The notes under the pieces: generated by a model
Database searches by the model: none
Seen by the model: the letters and a program-made list of their open reading frames with translations, nothing else
Told to the model about the DNA's origin: nothing
Made by a program: the position numbers and the translations under genes
Part shown: positions 37,342-46,900 of the stretch, piece after piece
Layout of the letters: each line of letters opens with the position of its first letter
How positions within the stretch are numbered: position 1 is the first letter of the stretch
From: Streptomyces nymphaeiformis
Lineage (GTDB): Bacteria; Actinomycetota; Actinomycetes; Streptomycetales; Streptomycetaceae
DNA: 64,000 bases
Direction: 5' to 3'
Assembly (NCBI RefSeq): GCF_014203895.1
Contig: NZ_JACHJY010000002.1
Coordinates: 744,001 to 808,000, forward strand

Positions 37342-40300
37342 ATGACCGATGAGGTCCGACCGCAGCGACGGAGCATCCTCAAGTTCGGTGGTGCGTTCGC
37401 ACTCGCACCTCTGGTCACTCAGCTGACCGACTGGACGCCGGCCGGACAAGCCGCGGCCGCGACGGCCCCCACGGCCGCGGTCCTCCAGTGGCCGACCCTC
37501 TCCCGTACGGCGCTGAAGTATCCCGTCCCTGCCCTGGACTGGCAGTCACAGGCCCTGCCGATCGGCAACGGCCGACTGGGCGCCATGCTCTTCGCCGACC
37601 CCGACCAGGAGCGCATCCAGTTCAACGAGCAGAGCCTGTGGGGCGGGGTCAACGACTACGACAACGCCCTCGCGGGCAAGCCGGACAGCGATTTCGACAC
37701 GGGCATGACCGGCTTCGGCTCCTACCGGAACTTCGGTGACGCCGTGGTCACCTTCCACGCCCGCCCGCAGGTCACGGCGCCCGGAGGCCCGTACCGGACC
37801 TCCTCCACGGAGGGCGTCGACAAGACGTACGACGGCACGCCGAGCACCAAGTGGTGCATCGAGGGACCGGGCGCGAAGGTGCAGTGGCAGGTCGAGCTGC
37901 CCGACCCCGTCGCGGTCGCGACCTACCGTCTGACGAGCGCCAACGACGTTCCGGAGCGCGACCCGCAGGAGTGGACGCTGTCCGGCTCCTCCGACGGCGC
38001 CACCTGGACCACGCTGGACAGCCGCACTCTTGCGGCACCTTTCGAGAGCCGCTTCCAGACGAAGGAATTCACCTGTGGCGGCACCGGGGCCTACCGCTTC
38101 TACCGCTTCGACTTCGTCCCCAAGGCCGGAGTCAGCCACTTCCAGGTGAGCGAGATAGCCCTGCCCGGAGTCGACCTCGTCGGGGGAGGCGCGATGTACC
38201 TGTCCTCGCCGAGCGGACACTCCGAGGGATCGGGCGCCGAGGCAGGGGCGCAGGACATCTCGCGTTCGGTGGACGCCGATCCCGCCACCGTCTGGCGGGT
38301 GGAGGGAGGCGCACCCGCGGTCGTCTGGCAGGCGGACCTGCCCCGCGCGGCCGTCGTCACGTCGTACGCGCTGACGGCGGCCCCGGACCGCTCGCAGGAC
38401 GACCCCCGGAGGTGGGTGTTCGAGGCGTCGCAGGACGGGCAGGTCTGGGTGACCCTCGACGCCCAGAACCCGGGAGCGTCCTTCGCCGGCCGCGGTGAGA
38501 CCCGGACCTACCGGATCACCAACACCACGGCCTACCGCACCTACCGGATCACCTTCACCCCCGGCAAGGCGTCCACCGGCTTCCAGATCGCGGAGGTGGC
38601 CCTGGCGGGCACGGGTCTCGACACCCGCACTCTGCGCACGTTCGTCGACTACCAGCGTGCCCTGGACTTCGCCCAGGGCCTCCATGTCACCCGCTTCGGC
38701 GCGCCGGGGCGGCGCGCCCTGCGGGAGGCCTTCGCCAGCCGGTCCGCGGACGTCATGGTCTTCCGGTACACCTCGGACGCCGACCGGGGGCTGTCCGGCG
38801 TGATCTCCCTGACGTCCGGACAAGAGGGGGCTCCGACCACCGTCGACGCCACCGCAGGGAGGATCGCCTTCCGCGGCGTCATGGGCAACGGCCTCAAGCA
38901 CGCGTGCGCCCTCCACGTCGCGCACGCGGACGGAGAGGTGCGCGCGGAGGGGGCGACGCTCCGGTTCAGCGGCTGTACGAGCCTGACTCTGCTGCTCGAC
39001 GCCCGCACCGACTACAAGCTCGACGCCGCCGCAGGATGGCGCGGAGTCGATCCGGAACCGGTCGTCGCGAGGACGCTCGACGCGGCGGCCGCCCGGTCCT
39101 ACGACGAGTTGCGCGAGGAGCACATCGCCGGGACGCGGGCCCTCATGAACCGTGTCTCCGTCGACTGGGGCACCACAGGTGACGCCGTCGTCGCCCTCCC
39201 CACCCCCGTCCGGCTCGCTCGGTACGCGGCAGGCGGGCAGGACCCGACCCTCGAACAGACGATGTTCGACCTCGGGCGTTACCTGCTGATCAGCTCCTCG
39301 CGCCCGGGAGGGCTGCCCGCCAACCTCCAGGGGCTCTGGAACGACAGCAACGCGCCGGCGTGGGCCTCCGACTACCACACCAACATCAACGTGCAGATGA
39401 ACTACTGGGGAGCCGAGACGACGAACCTGCCGGAGTGCCACGAGGCGCTCGTCGGGTTCGTCCGGCAGGTGGCGGTCCCCAGCCGCGTGGCGACCCGCAA
39501 CGCCTTCGGCGCGGACTCCCGGGGGTGGACCGCCCGTACCAGCCAGAGCGTCTTCGGCGGCAACGCGTGGGAGTGGAACACCGTCGCGAGCGCCTGGTAC
39601 GCGCAACACCTGTACGAGCATTGGGCGTTCACCCAGGACATGGTCTACCTCCGCACCGTCGCCCACCCGATGATCAAGGAGATCTGCACGTTCTGGGAGG
39701 GGCACCTCGAAGAACGCGAGGACGGCTTCCTCGTCGCGCCGAACGGCTGGTCCCCCGAGCACGGGCCGCGCGAGGACGGGGTCATGTACGACCAGCAGAT
39801 CATCTGGGACCTGTTCCAGAACTACCTCGACTGCGAGGCGGTACTCGGCGCGGACCCCGCCTACCGGGCCAAGGTCGCGGACATGCAGGCGCGCCTCGCG
39901 CCGAACAGGATCGGACGGTGGGGGCAGTTGCAGGAGTGGCAGGAGGACATCGACAGCCCCACCGACACCCACCGTCACACCTCACACCTCTTCGCGGTCT
40001 ACCCGGGCCGGCAGATCACCACGAGGACGCCGGACCTCGCGGCCGCCGCCCTGGTCTCGCTCAAGGCGAGGTGCGGGGAGCGGGACGGCGTCCCGTTCAC
40101 GGCCGCCACGGTGACGGGCGACAGCCGCCGCTCGTGGACCTGGCCCTGGCGGGCGGCCCTCTTCGCCCGCCTCGGCGACGGGCACCGCGCCGGGATCATG
40201 CTGCGCGGACTGCTGACGTTCAACACGCTGCCCAACCTGTTCTGCAACCATCCGCCCTTCCAGATGGACGGCAACTTCGGCATCTCGGGCGCCGTGGCGG

Positions 40301-40539
40301 AGATGCTCCTGCAGAGCCACGACGGCGTCATCCGGCTGCTGCCCGCACTGCCGGACGAATGGAAGGCCAAGGGGTCCTTCAGGGGCCTGCGCGCCCGCGG
40401 CGGCTACGAGGTCAGCTGCGAATGGCGGGACGGGAAGGTCACGTCCTACCGGATCGTGGCCGACCGGGCGCCCACGCAGGCGACCGTCGCCGTGCGGGTG
40501 AACGGCGTCGACAAGAACGTGAAGCCGGCCAAGCGCTGA
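37342..40539 (+). CDS. Tat-secreted GH95 alpha-L-fucosidase with two inserted discoidin-like domains
   Basis: A 1065-residue secreted GH95 enzyme. The ATG at 37342 is chosen because it begins a Tat signal ([17 protein letters not shown]); an upstream in-frame start would place this motif internally. The GH95 N-terminal domain opens with [20 protein letters not shown]. It is interrupted after [11 protein letters not shown] by two F5/8 type C (discoidin-like) modules, about residues 155-276 and 291-425, and resumes at [13 protein letters not shown]. The (alpha/alpha)6 barrel carries N681 and N683 ([11 protein letters not shown]), the acid E806 (NGWSPEHGP) and D976 ([11 protein letters not shown]), matching the BbAfcA mechanism residues. 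It would release L-fucose outside the cell for the adjacent uptake and catabolic operons. Alpha-L-galactosidase activity is a known alternative within GH95. Confidence 0.93.
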   Translation: MTDEVRPQRRSILKFGGAFALAPLVTQLTDWTPAGQAAAATAPTAAVLQWPTLSRTALKYPVPALDWQSQALPIGNGRLGAMLFADPDQERIQFNEQSLWGGVNDYDNALAGKPDSDFDTGMTGFGSYRNFGDAVVTFHARPQVTAPGGPYRTSSTEGVDKTYDGTPSTKWCIEGPGAKVQWQVELPDPVAVATYRLTSANDVPERDPQEWTLSGSSDGATWTTLDSRTLAAPFESRFQTKEFTCGGTGAYRFYRFDFVPKAGVSHFQVSEIALPGVDLVGGGAMYLSSPSGHSEGSGAEAGAQDISRSVDADPATVWRVEGGAPAVVWQADLPRAAVVTSYALTAAPDRSQDDPRRWVFEASQDGQVWVTLDAQNPGASFAGRGETRTYRITNTTAYRTYRITFTPGKASTGFQIAEVALAGTGLDTRTLRTFVDYQRALDFAQGLHVTRFGAPGRRALREAFASRSADVMVFRYTSDADRGLSGVISLTSGQEGAPTTVDATAGRIAFRGVMGNGLKHACALHVAHADGEVRAEGATLRFSGCTSLTLLLDARTDYKLDAAAGWRGVDPEPVVARTLDAAAARSYDELREEHIAGTRALMNRVSVDWGTTGDAVVALPTPVRLARYAAGGQDPTLEQTMFDLGRYLLISSSRPGGLPANLQGLWNDSNAPAWASDYHTNINVQMNYWGAETTNLPECHEALVGFVRQVAVPSRVATRNAFGADSRGWTARTSQSVFGGNAWEWNTVASAWYAQHLYEHWAFTQDMVYLRTVAHPMIKEICTFWEGHLEEREDGFLVAPNGWSPEHGPREDGVMYDQQIIWDLFQNYLDCEAVLGADPAYRAKVADMQARLAPNRIGRWGQLQEWQEDIDSPTDTHRHTSHLFAVYPGRQITTRTPDLAAAALVSLKARCGERDGVPFTAATVTGDSRRSWTWPWRAALFARLGDGHRAGIMLRGLLTFNTLPNLFCNHPPFQMDGNFGISGAVAEMLLQSHDGVIRLLPALPDEWKAKGSFRGLRARGGYEVSCEWRDGKVTSYRIVADRAPTQATVAVRVNGVDKNVKPAKR

Positions 40540-40560
40540 CGGCGGGAACCGGGAAGGACA

Positions 40561-40597
40561 CTGCCGCCGAGGGGACGACCGGCTCCGTCGGCGGCAG
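40561..40597 (+). terminator. Stem-loop after the GH95 gene
   Basis: A perfect 10-base-pair inverted repeat (CTGCCGCCGA and complement) with a 17-base loop, 21 bases after the GH95 stop. Confidence 0.65.
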
Positions 40598-40639
40598 GGC
40601 CTGGCCCTGCGTGTCGCCCGGAGCGGACCGGCGCCGAGC

Positions 40640-40990
40640 GTCTTCGCTCACGTGCTCACGGCGGGTCCGATCTCGAGGCCGGTGATCGCGAAGCGGCACG
40701 GACCGTCGCCCTCCACGGCCACCCGACCGCTCGCGCCGTTGGTCGAGGGTGACCATCCGGGCGAGACCGGCCTCGGGCGCCCCGGTGCCTGCTGCGGGTC
40801 GACGCGAAGCAGCACCCGCTGGTCGGGACCCGGATCGCGCGCCCGCGTCGCGGCCGTCCTCACGGCCTCGGTGCCCGTCCCCGGCTCCGTCCGGAGCGCG
40901 GGCTGGCCGACCTGGACCGGGACGGCGTCCGTGAGCAGCCCGACCACCTCATCGAGCAGTCCATCGAGGAGCGGGACCGCGTCAGCCGGG
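40640..40990 (+). pseudogene. Decayed ROK-family regulator fragment
   Basis: The translation parallels the intact ROK regulator encoded at 22187-23362. One frame gives [33 protein letters not shown] and ETGLGRP (helix-turn-helix). A shift near 40785 then continues as LLRVDAKQHPLVGTRIAR, and ARVAAVLT appears back in the first frame, followed by LGARPRLR in the second. Several small insertions or deletions and the lack of a start and of the kinase-like domain show that it is dead. It lies directly after GH95, suggesting that the fucosidase once had its own ROK regulator. Confidence 0.8.
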
Positions 40991-41121
40991 GCGAGGCGCC
41001 TGCGCGGTGAGTCGGTGTCCGGGTCCGCGACCGGTCCGGAAGCGCTGGTCGGGAACGGGACACCGGTGGGAGGAATCAGGGGTTTCGATACGAACGCGGC
41101 CTCGCTCCCGATAGGGCGAGC

Positions 41122-41166
41122 GAGAGGCGCCTGACTGGCAAAAGCCCAGGTCGGGCGCCTCTTTTT
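41122..41166 (+). terminator. Rho-independent terminator with T-run
   Basis: A stem of eight perfect GC-rich pairs (GAGGCGCC and GGCGCCTC) extended by four inner pairs, followed directly by TTTTT (41162-41166). It is the only classical hairpin plus T tract in the window and terminates plus-strand transcripts from the GH95/ROK-remnant side. Confidence 0.85.
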
Positions 41167-41787
41167 GTGCCTCTAGAAGAAGCCCAGCTTCTTCGGGGAG
41201 TAGCTGACCAGCAGGTTCTTCGTCTGCTGGCGGTACAGGCTTGGCATCTTTCTGACCAGCACGAACGTCGGTTTCTCCATGGCGATACCGGAGCGTGGAC
41301 CGGATATGGTCCGGATCTTGGAGCCGCGGTGGGTGGCACGGGTGAAGAACCGAGCAGGCATCCGTCCTTTCCCGAGGTCCAGGGGCTGGCGAGGATCGTC
41401 GTGACGGCGCATCAGGATGCGTGAGCACGGCCAGGACCGAGCGCCAGCCGCCGTACGCGGAGATCTTGCGGGCACTCTTGAGGGCTATCCGGCGGGGCAG
41501 GGCGGCGTCGGTCGGGCCAGTACGGCGTCGGGCCACGGCAGGATCTCCGTCCTGCCCGCGTGTCAGGCCGTACGGCACGGCCATGGGTGACGTGGGCGAG
41601 GACGGAGCCATGAGCGACCGAGCGGTCTTGCATCGCGTGCTGTCGGTCAGCCGCCGACCACGCTGATGAGGAGACCTCCGGCCATCTCGAGGGGCTTCTG
41701 GGTGGCCTGGTGGCCCGTCTGGAGGAGGCTCTCCTGCAGGCCCTCGAAGTGCTGCCCCTCCTCCGTCCAGCCCGGCCCTCCTTGGGA
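41167..41787. other. Intergenic region with a small AT-richer ORF
   Basis: No known gene is recognised. On the minus strand, 41173-41280 encodes a possible 35-residue basic peptide (MEKPTFVLVRKMPSLYRQQ, then TKNLLVSYSPKKLGFF) with much lower third-position GC than its neighbours, which suggests foreign or decayed origin. An in-frame extension upstream is possible, but no ribosome site is obvious. 41480-41787 shows no coherent frame. Confidence 0.4.
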
Positions 41788-42558
41788 TCAGGCCGGGTAC
41801 GTGATCGAGCCCAGCGGAGGGCAGGGGGCGAGGAGGGACGACCCGGCACTGGGGCGTTCGACGAAGGCCCGGGCCTCGGCGGCCCGCTGGCGCCGGGTGT
41901 CCGACGCGTCGGCGTGCCAGGCGTCGCGCCTGGCCCTGGGGTAGTCCCACGAGCCGTCGATGAGATCAAGGCTGGTGTTACCGGAACCGCGCTGGAACTC
42001 CGCCTTGAGGGCGGCCCGCTGGAGCGCGGTCTGGAGCGCGGCGAGGTCGACGCGGGTGGCCAGGACGCCTTGGGTGTGCGGCTCGCGGGTGGGCAGCGGG
42101 GCCTGTGGGAGCGGGGACACCCCGGTGTCGAGGCGGCCGATGTTGTCGACCATCGCGTCCTGCGCGTCCCTCACCGCGGTCCGCATCTCCTGGTGCAGCC
42201 AGAACAGTTCCTCGAAGTCGCCCTCGGTGATGCGCATGCGCTGGTACAGGGCCCGGAAGCGCGGATCCTGGTGCAGTGGGAGCACGGGGCCGGAGTGCAG
42301 CGCCACGCAGTCGTTGTAGCCGGCCGCCACTGCGGCTTCGAGGTGGGAGACCGCCCGGTCCTCCTGCCCATGCACGAGGGCCATGCCGCTGAGGTTCGCG
42401 TGAGCGCCGGCGGCGATCCACGCCCCGTCGGGTCCGAGCGCCGCGCCCCGATCCACGACGTCGTGGAGGCCCGGGGCGATGTCGACGGCCCCGTCGGTCA
42501 GGTGCGTCACGAGCAGCTCGTGAAGGCGGGCGATCAGCGAGTGGACGGTGTCGGCCAT
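41788..42558 (-). CDS. Hypothetical protein with TPR-like helical region
   Basis: A 256-residue protein of unrecognised family. The ATG at 42558 has GAGGAG seven bases upstream. The first 115 residues are helical and contain one TPR-like segment (ANLSGMALVHGQEDRAVSHL followed by EAAVAAGY) of the kind seen in tetratricopeptide-like sequences. A middle part is rich in charged helices (EELFWLHQEMRTAVRDAQDA). The C-terminal third (LDLIDGSWDYPRARRDAWHA) is Ala/Arg-rich. There is no signal peptide or membrane segment. It stands alone between the decayed region and the PadR-sulfatase operon, so context gives no function. Confidence 0.55.
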   Translation of the reverse strand: MADTVHSLIARLHELLVTHLTDGAVDIAPGLHDVVDRGAALGPDGAWIAAGAHANLSGMALVHGQEDRAVSHLEAAVAAGYNDCVALHSGPVLPLHQDPRFRALYQRMRITEGDFEELFWLHQEMRTAVRDAQDAMVDNIGRLDTGVSPLPQAPLPTREPHTQGVLATRVDLAALQTALQRAALKAEFQRGSGNTSLDLIDGSWDYPRARRDAWHADASDTRRQRAAEARAFVERPSAGSSLLAPCPPLGSITYPA

Positions 42559-43019
42559 GGATCTCCTCGGTCTTGGACGGTGAAGAGCGAAGGCGGCCGC
42601 CACGTCGGTGCAGGAGCAACCCGTCGAGAGATGACGAGTGGACGGGAGGAACGGTTCCTAAGGAAACCGATGGACCGTCGCGAACGATCGACGCCACTCG
42701 CGTAACCGAGCGCCGGGCGTTCCGGTCCCGTGTCGGGATCAGTGCGCCGTCCACGATCCACAACAAGGCTCCGGTGTGTCGGCTGGGAGGGGTCCCAGCC
42801 GTTGGGCGACCCGGCACACCGGAGGTGCCCGACGACGAAGCCAGGGACGGGGCCGGCCACGTGCCAGGTGAGCTGGGCGGGGATCTGCCAACGGCCGCCC
42901 GCTCGCAGTCCATCGCGTGTCGGCATCTGAGGGCTCCGTTCGCCCGCTGGTCTGTCGGGATCGGCCGGTCCTGAACATGAACGGCTCGATACGGCCTTGA
43001 TAAGTGCGTGCCGGATCCG
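42559..43019. other. 460-base stretch without a supportable gene
   Basis: Frames on both strands are short and of poor composition. One minus-strand frame (about 42534-42926) reads continuously, but I cannot match it to a family and it lacks a ribosome site. The right edge contains the PadR promoter. Confidence 0.45.
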
Positions 43020-43048
43020 TTGACGTCTCCCTCCGCAGGCCCTACAAC
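43020..43048 (+). promoter_or_regulatory. Promoter of the PadR-sulfatase operon
   Basis: TTGACG and TACAAC are separated by 17 bases, one of the best vegetative promoter matches in the window. Transcription would start near 43055, about 36 bases before the PadR start codon. Confidence 0.7.
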
Positions 43049-43054
43049 ACTAGA

Positions 43055-43078
43055 CACATAGGTGACAGTGCACATAGG
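43055..43078. repeat. Direct repeat CACATAGG at the transcription start
   Basis: CACATAGG occurs at 43055-43062 and 43071-43078, a 16-base period, exactly at and downstream of the predicted start site. It is a plausible PadR autoregulatory site, by position only. Confidence 0.5.
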
Positions 43079-43090
43079 GGCGGTGGGTCG

Positions 43091-43684
43091 GTGAAGTTCG
43101 AGTACGTGCTGCTCGCTTTGATCGCGGGACGTCCGCGGAGCGGTTTCGATCTGGGGCGTTGGGTCGAGTCGGAGGGACAGTTCCTGCGGTCGCGGGCGCA
43201 TCACAGCCAGATCTACCGGCTGCTCGGCCGGATGACGGCCGACGGCTGGGTGGCGTTCGACGTCGACCCGCGGGAGGGGCGGCCGGACGCGAAGGTGTAC
43301 CGGCTCACCCCGCGTGGGCGTGAGGTGCTGTGGGAGTGGGTTCGTTCGCCGTACGAGCCGACCAGCCGGTTCCAAGACCCGGACTTCCTGGCCCGGTTCG
43401 CCTTCACCGCCCCGCTCGACCGGCACGCCGCGATCGCTCTGATCGACACCGAACTCGCCTACCGGCGCGCCCAGATCGCCCGCAACCGCGACCGCGACCG
43501 CACGCTTCGTTTCGAGGGCCAACCGCCCGAGATGGACCGGGAGCTGGCACAGGAGGTGTTCGACGAGCTGCACGCGTACGGCTCGTCGGCGGTCGACACC
43601 TGGGTGGACTGGCTTGAGGGCATGCGGCACCGCCTCGAACACCACCGGACGCCGGACACAGAGAGAGGGGATTCCTCCGCATGA
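43091..43684 (+). CDS. PadR-family transcriptional regulator
   Basis: A 197-residue PadR regulator. The GTG at 43091 is used because the winged-helix domain begins there (KFEYVLLALIAGRPRSGFDL); the longer in-frame reading from 43004 would start upstream of the predicted transcription start. The HTH includes HHSQIYRLLGRMTADGWV, with the wing DPREGRPDAKVYRLTPRG, then a C-terminal helical dimerisation domain (PADR2 type). Its stop overlaps the sulfatase start (ATGA), so it is the first gene of the sulfatase operon and probably represses it. It resembles the second PadR regulator at 59375 in sequence and layout. Confidence 0.9.
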   Translation: MKFEYVLLALIAGRPRSGFDLGRWVESEGQFLRSRAHHSQIYRLLGRMTADGWVAFDVDPREGRPDAKVYRLTPRGREVLWEWVRSPYEPTSRFQDPDFLARFAFTAPLDRHAAIALIDTELAYRRAQIARNRDRDRTLRFEGQPPEMDRELAQEVFDELHAYGSSAVDTWVDWLEGMRHRLEHHRTPDTERGDSSA

Positions 43685-45447
43685 AGGCCATCATGGTCAT
43701 GTTCGACAGTCTCAACCGGCGCATGCTGCCGCCGTACGGATCCGACTGGACCCATACGCCGAACTTCGCGCGCCTCGCCGAACGGGCGGTCACGTACGAC
43801 AACGCGTACGCGGGCTCCCTGCCGTGCATGCCGGCCCGCCGCGAACTGCACACCGGCCGCTACAACTTCCTGCACCGCAGCTGGGGACCGCTGGAGCCGT
43901 TCGACGACTCGATGCCGGAGCTGCTCTCGCAGAACGGCGTCTACACCCACCTCGCGAGCGACCATCCGCACTACTGGGAGGACGGCGGAGCGACGTACCA
44001 CGGCCGGTACAACACCTGGGAGTTCTTCCGCGGGCAGGAGGGCGACCCGTGGAAGGGCCACGTCGCCGCCCCCGAGATGCCCGAGGGGCTGAAGCGAATG
44101 CGGACCCCTGCGTACCGCCAGGACTGGATCAACCGCTCCTACATGGCGACGGAGGACCGGCATCCGCAGACGCTGACCTTCGACGCCGGCCTGGAGTTCG
44201 TCCGCACCAACAAGGACGCCGACCGCTGGTTCGTACAGATCGAGACCTTCGACCCGCACGAGCCCTTCTTCTCCCACCAGCGGTACAAGGACCTCTACCC
44301 GCACGAGTACGACGGGCCGCACTTCGACTGGCCCGACTACAAGCGGGTGACCGAGACCGACGACCAGGTGGCGCACGCCCGCTTCGAGTACGCGGCGCTG
44401 CTGTCCATGTGCGACCGCTCGCTCGGCCGCGTCCTGGACACCATGGACGAACTGGAGCTGTGGGACGACACGCTCCTGATCGTCAACACCGACCACGGGT
44501 TCCTGCTGGGCGAGAAGGGATGGTGGGCCAAGTGGGTGCAGCCCTGGTACAACGAGCTCGTCCATCTGCCCCTGTTCGCCTGGGACCCGCGCCGCCCGGA
44601 GACGGCCGGCGAACGGCGTTCGGCGCTCGTGCAGACGATCGACCTGGCGCCCACGATCCTGGAGTACTTCGGCGTCGACCGCCCGGCCGACATGCAGGGA
44701 GTGCCACTGCCGGTCGGCGAGGACACACCCGTGCGCGAGGCGGGGCTGTTCGGCGCGCACGGCGGGCACGTCAACGTCACCGACGGCCGGTACGTGTACA
44801 TGCGGGCACCCGTCTCACCCGACAACGCCCCGCTGTACGAGCACACGCTGATGCCCACCCACATGCGCGGCCGGTTCAGCCCGGCCGAGCTGGTGGACGC
44901 GGAGCTGGCCGAGCCGTTCGGCTTCACCAAGGGCGTCCGTACCCTGCGCACGCCCGGACGCAGCCTCCTCAATCCCTATCAGCACGGCACCCTCCTGTTC
45001 GACCTGGAGAGCGATCCGGAGCAGCTGGCCCCGCTGGTCGACGACGAGGTCGAGCTGCGCATGGCCTCCCTGCTGGTCGGCCTGCTGCGGGAGGGTGACG
45101 CGCCGCCGAGCCAGTTCGAGCGGCTCGGGCTGCCGGCCGACGGCCCGGTGACCGAGAAGCACCTGCTGGTGCGCGCCCAGCGCGCCCAGGCCGAGCGGGC
45201 TGCGGAGGCGCTGCCGCGTCCCGAGGAGTTCCCGGCCGGGCGGGTGTCGCTGCGGACGCCGATGCGGACGCTGATGTCCGACCCGGTCACCTCCGTCGTC
45301 CTGCGCAGGCATCTGCCCGGCCTGTTCGACTCCGAGCTCCTCCAGCTCCTCGGGCCCATGCCGCTGATCGACGTCGCGGCGGTGGCGGCCGGGGCCATGC
45401 CCCGCGACGCGCTCATGGCGGTCGCCGAGGAACTCGCCGCACTCTGA
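43681..45447 (+). CDS. Type I sulfatase, cytoplasmic
   Basis: A 588-residue sulfatase of the alkaline phosphatase superfamily. The formylglycine motif is C49-M-P-A-R53 in SLPCMPARRELHTGRYNF; metal ligands include D8 (VMFDSLNRR) and the pair in VNTDHGFLLGEKGWW. There is no signal peptide, so it acts inside the cell on an imported sulfated compound. Translation is coupled to the PadR gene. The operon also encodes an importer candidate and the formylglycine-generating enzyme that would convert C49. The sulfated substrate cannot be told from the sequence; the sequence before the hydrophobic C-terminal 60 residues looks like a family-specific extension. Confidence 0.93.
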   Translation: MKAIMVMFDSLNRRMLPPYGSDWTHTPNFARLAERAVTYDNAYAGSLPCMPARRELHTGRYNFLHRSWGPLEPFDDSMPELLSQNGVYTHLASDHPHYWEDGGATYHGRYNTWEFFRGQEGDPWKGHVAAPEMPEGLKRMRTPAYRQDWINRSYMATEDRHPQTLTFDAGLEFVRTNKDADRWFVQIETFDPHEPFFSHQRYKDLYPHEYDGPHFDWPDYKRVTETDDQVAHARFEYAALLSMCDRSLGRVLDTMDELELWDDTLLIVNTDHGFLLGEKGWWAKWVQPWYNELVHLPLFAWDPRRPETAGERRSALVQTIDLAPTILEYFGVDRPADMQGVPLPVGEDTPVREAGLFGAHGGHVNVTDGRYVYMRAPVSPDNAPLYEHTLMPTHMRGRFSPAELVDAELAEPFGFTKGVRTLRTPGRSLLNPYQHGTLLFDLESDPEQLAPLVDDEVELRMASLLVGLLREGDAPPSQFERLGLPADGPVTEKHLLVRAQRAQAERAAEALPRPEEFPAGRVSLRTPMRTLMSDPVTSVVLRRHLPGLFDSELLQLLGPMPLIDVAAVAAGAMPRDALMAVAEELAAL

Positions 45448-45465
45448 GCCACCAACGAAATGGCC

Positions 45466-45491
45466 GGTGACGGGGTTGCCGCCCCGTCACC
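45466..45491 (+). terminator. Stem-loop between sulfatase and MFS genes
   Basis: A perfect 10-base-pair stem (GGTGACGGGG and complement) with a six-base loop in the 112-base gap, likely an attenuator within the operon. Confidence 0.65.
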
Positions 45492-45559
45492 AGCCGACAC
45501 ACCCCTTTCCCCGTGCATCTCCAGCGAAGAGACCACACACCTAGAGGAAGCGAGGCGCC

Positions 45560-46900
45560 ATGCCCGAGCTTATCCACGATCCCTCCAGAACCGGACGGGC
45601 CCCGAACACCAGAGTTCCCGGCCGCTGGCGGCAGCTGTCGCTCCTGGGCGGCGCCATGCTCGTCGACAACACCGAGGCCGGCATGATCGGCGGCCTGTTC
45701 CCGGTGATCCGGCAGGCCCTCGGGCTTTCGCTCGGAGCTCTGGGAGTCCTGACCGCCGCCGGCAAACTGATCGGCGTGATCACCACACCGCTGTGGGTGT
45801 GGGCCGCAGAGCGCTGGTCCCGCAAGGCGGTGCTCGTCCTCTGCGCCGGCATGTGGGGCGTATGGGGCATCGCCGCGGGCTTCGCGCAGAACTTCACCCA
45901 GCTCCTGCTGTTCTCGACCCTGCTCACCGCCGGATACGCCGGAGCCCACCCGATCATCACCACCTTCGTCGGTGACCTGTTCGACAGCTTGTCCCGCGGC
46001 CGGGCCGTCGGCATGCTCTTCGGGGCGACCGCGCTGGCGTCGTCGGTCTTCGCCGCGCTCAAGGGGCAGTTGGCGGGCGTGGAAGACGGGTGGCGCTGGG
46101 GCCTGTGGGCGATCGGCACGTTCAGCATCCTCTTCGGCCTCGCGCTGTGGCGGTTCCTGCGCGACCCGGGCCGGGGCGCCTCCGAGCCGCAGCTCGCCGA
46201 CCTCGACCCCGCCACCCGGAACGCCACCGGCCTGGTGAACCGACGCCAAGTCGCCTCCCTCCTGAAGATCCCCACCCTGGTGGTCCTTCTCGTCTCCCGG
46301 CTCCTCTCCGGCCACCTCCTCGTCTTCTCCTTCGCCGTCGTCTTCCTCGTCGAGGTCTACGGCTTCACCACTCAGACCGCGTCCGTCGTCCTCATGCCCC
46401 TGGGGATCGGCTACTTCGCCGGAACGATCCTCGGCGGCCTGGCCGCCGACCGGGCCGCCCGCCTCAGCCCGCGCCACGGCCTGCCCGCCGTGCTCCAGGG
46501 GGCCCAGATCCTCTTCGCCGCCCTGGCATTCCTCGGTACCCAGTTCCACTACGGCGGCATCGGGTTGTACGCGCTGTTCTTCGGCCTCATGGGGGTGGCG
46601 CAGGGCGTCAACCCGGGCATCAACCGGCCGATGATCATGGCCGTGGTCCCGCCCGAGCTGCGGCCTGCGGCCTTCACCCTCTACGTCTCCGTCTTCGAGG
46701 CGATCGCCTGGGCCCTGTTCGGGCTCGGTGCCGGCTTCCTCGGCGACGCGATCGGGCTGCGGCCCGTCTTCCTGTGGGTCCTGGTGATCCTGATGCTGGT
46801 CAACGGGGCGTTCCTGACCCTGCTGCACCGTACGTACGCCCGCGACACCGTCCGCCTGCAGGCCGAGCTCGACCAGCGGCGCGAGCAGGCCCTGTCATGA
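45560..46900 (+). CDS. MFS transporter, probable importer for the sulfatase substrate
   Basis: A 446-residue major facilitator protein with about twelve membrane segments. The first half shows the family loop between segments 2 and 3 (TTPLWVWAAERWSRKAVLV), and the second half has GGLAADRAARLSPRHGL. The N-terminal 25 residues are polar. GAGGAAGCGAGG precedes the ATG. It sits between the cytoplasmic sulfatase and the gene for its activating enzyme, whose start overlaps this stop (ATGA). The sugar or organic sulfate carried is unknown. Confidence 0.9.
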   Translation: MPELIHDPSRTGRAPNTRVPGRWRQLSLLGGAMLVDNTEAGMIGGLFPVIRQALGLSLGALGVLTAAGKLIGVITTPLWVWAAERWSRKAVLVLCAGMWGVWGIAAGFAQNFTQLLLFSTLLTAGYAGAHPIITTFVGDLFDSLSRGRAVGMLFGATALASSVFAALKGQLAGVEDGWRWGLWAIGTFSILFGLALWRFLRDPGRGASEPQLADLDPATRNATGLVNRRQVASLLKIPTLVVLLVSRLLSGHLLVFSFAVVFLVEVYGFTTQTASVVLMPLGIGYFAGTILGGLAADRAARLSPRHGLPAVLQGAQILFAALAFLGTQFHYGGIGLYALFFGLMGVAQGVNPGINRPMIMAVVPPELRPAAFTLYVSVFEAIAWALFGLGAGFLGDAIGLRPVFLWVLVILMLVNGAFLTLLHRTYARDTVRLQAELDQRREQALS

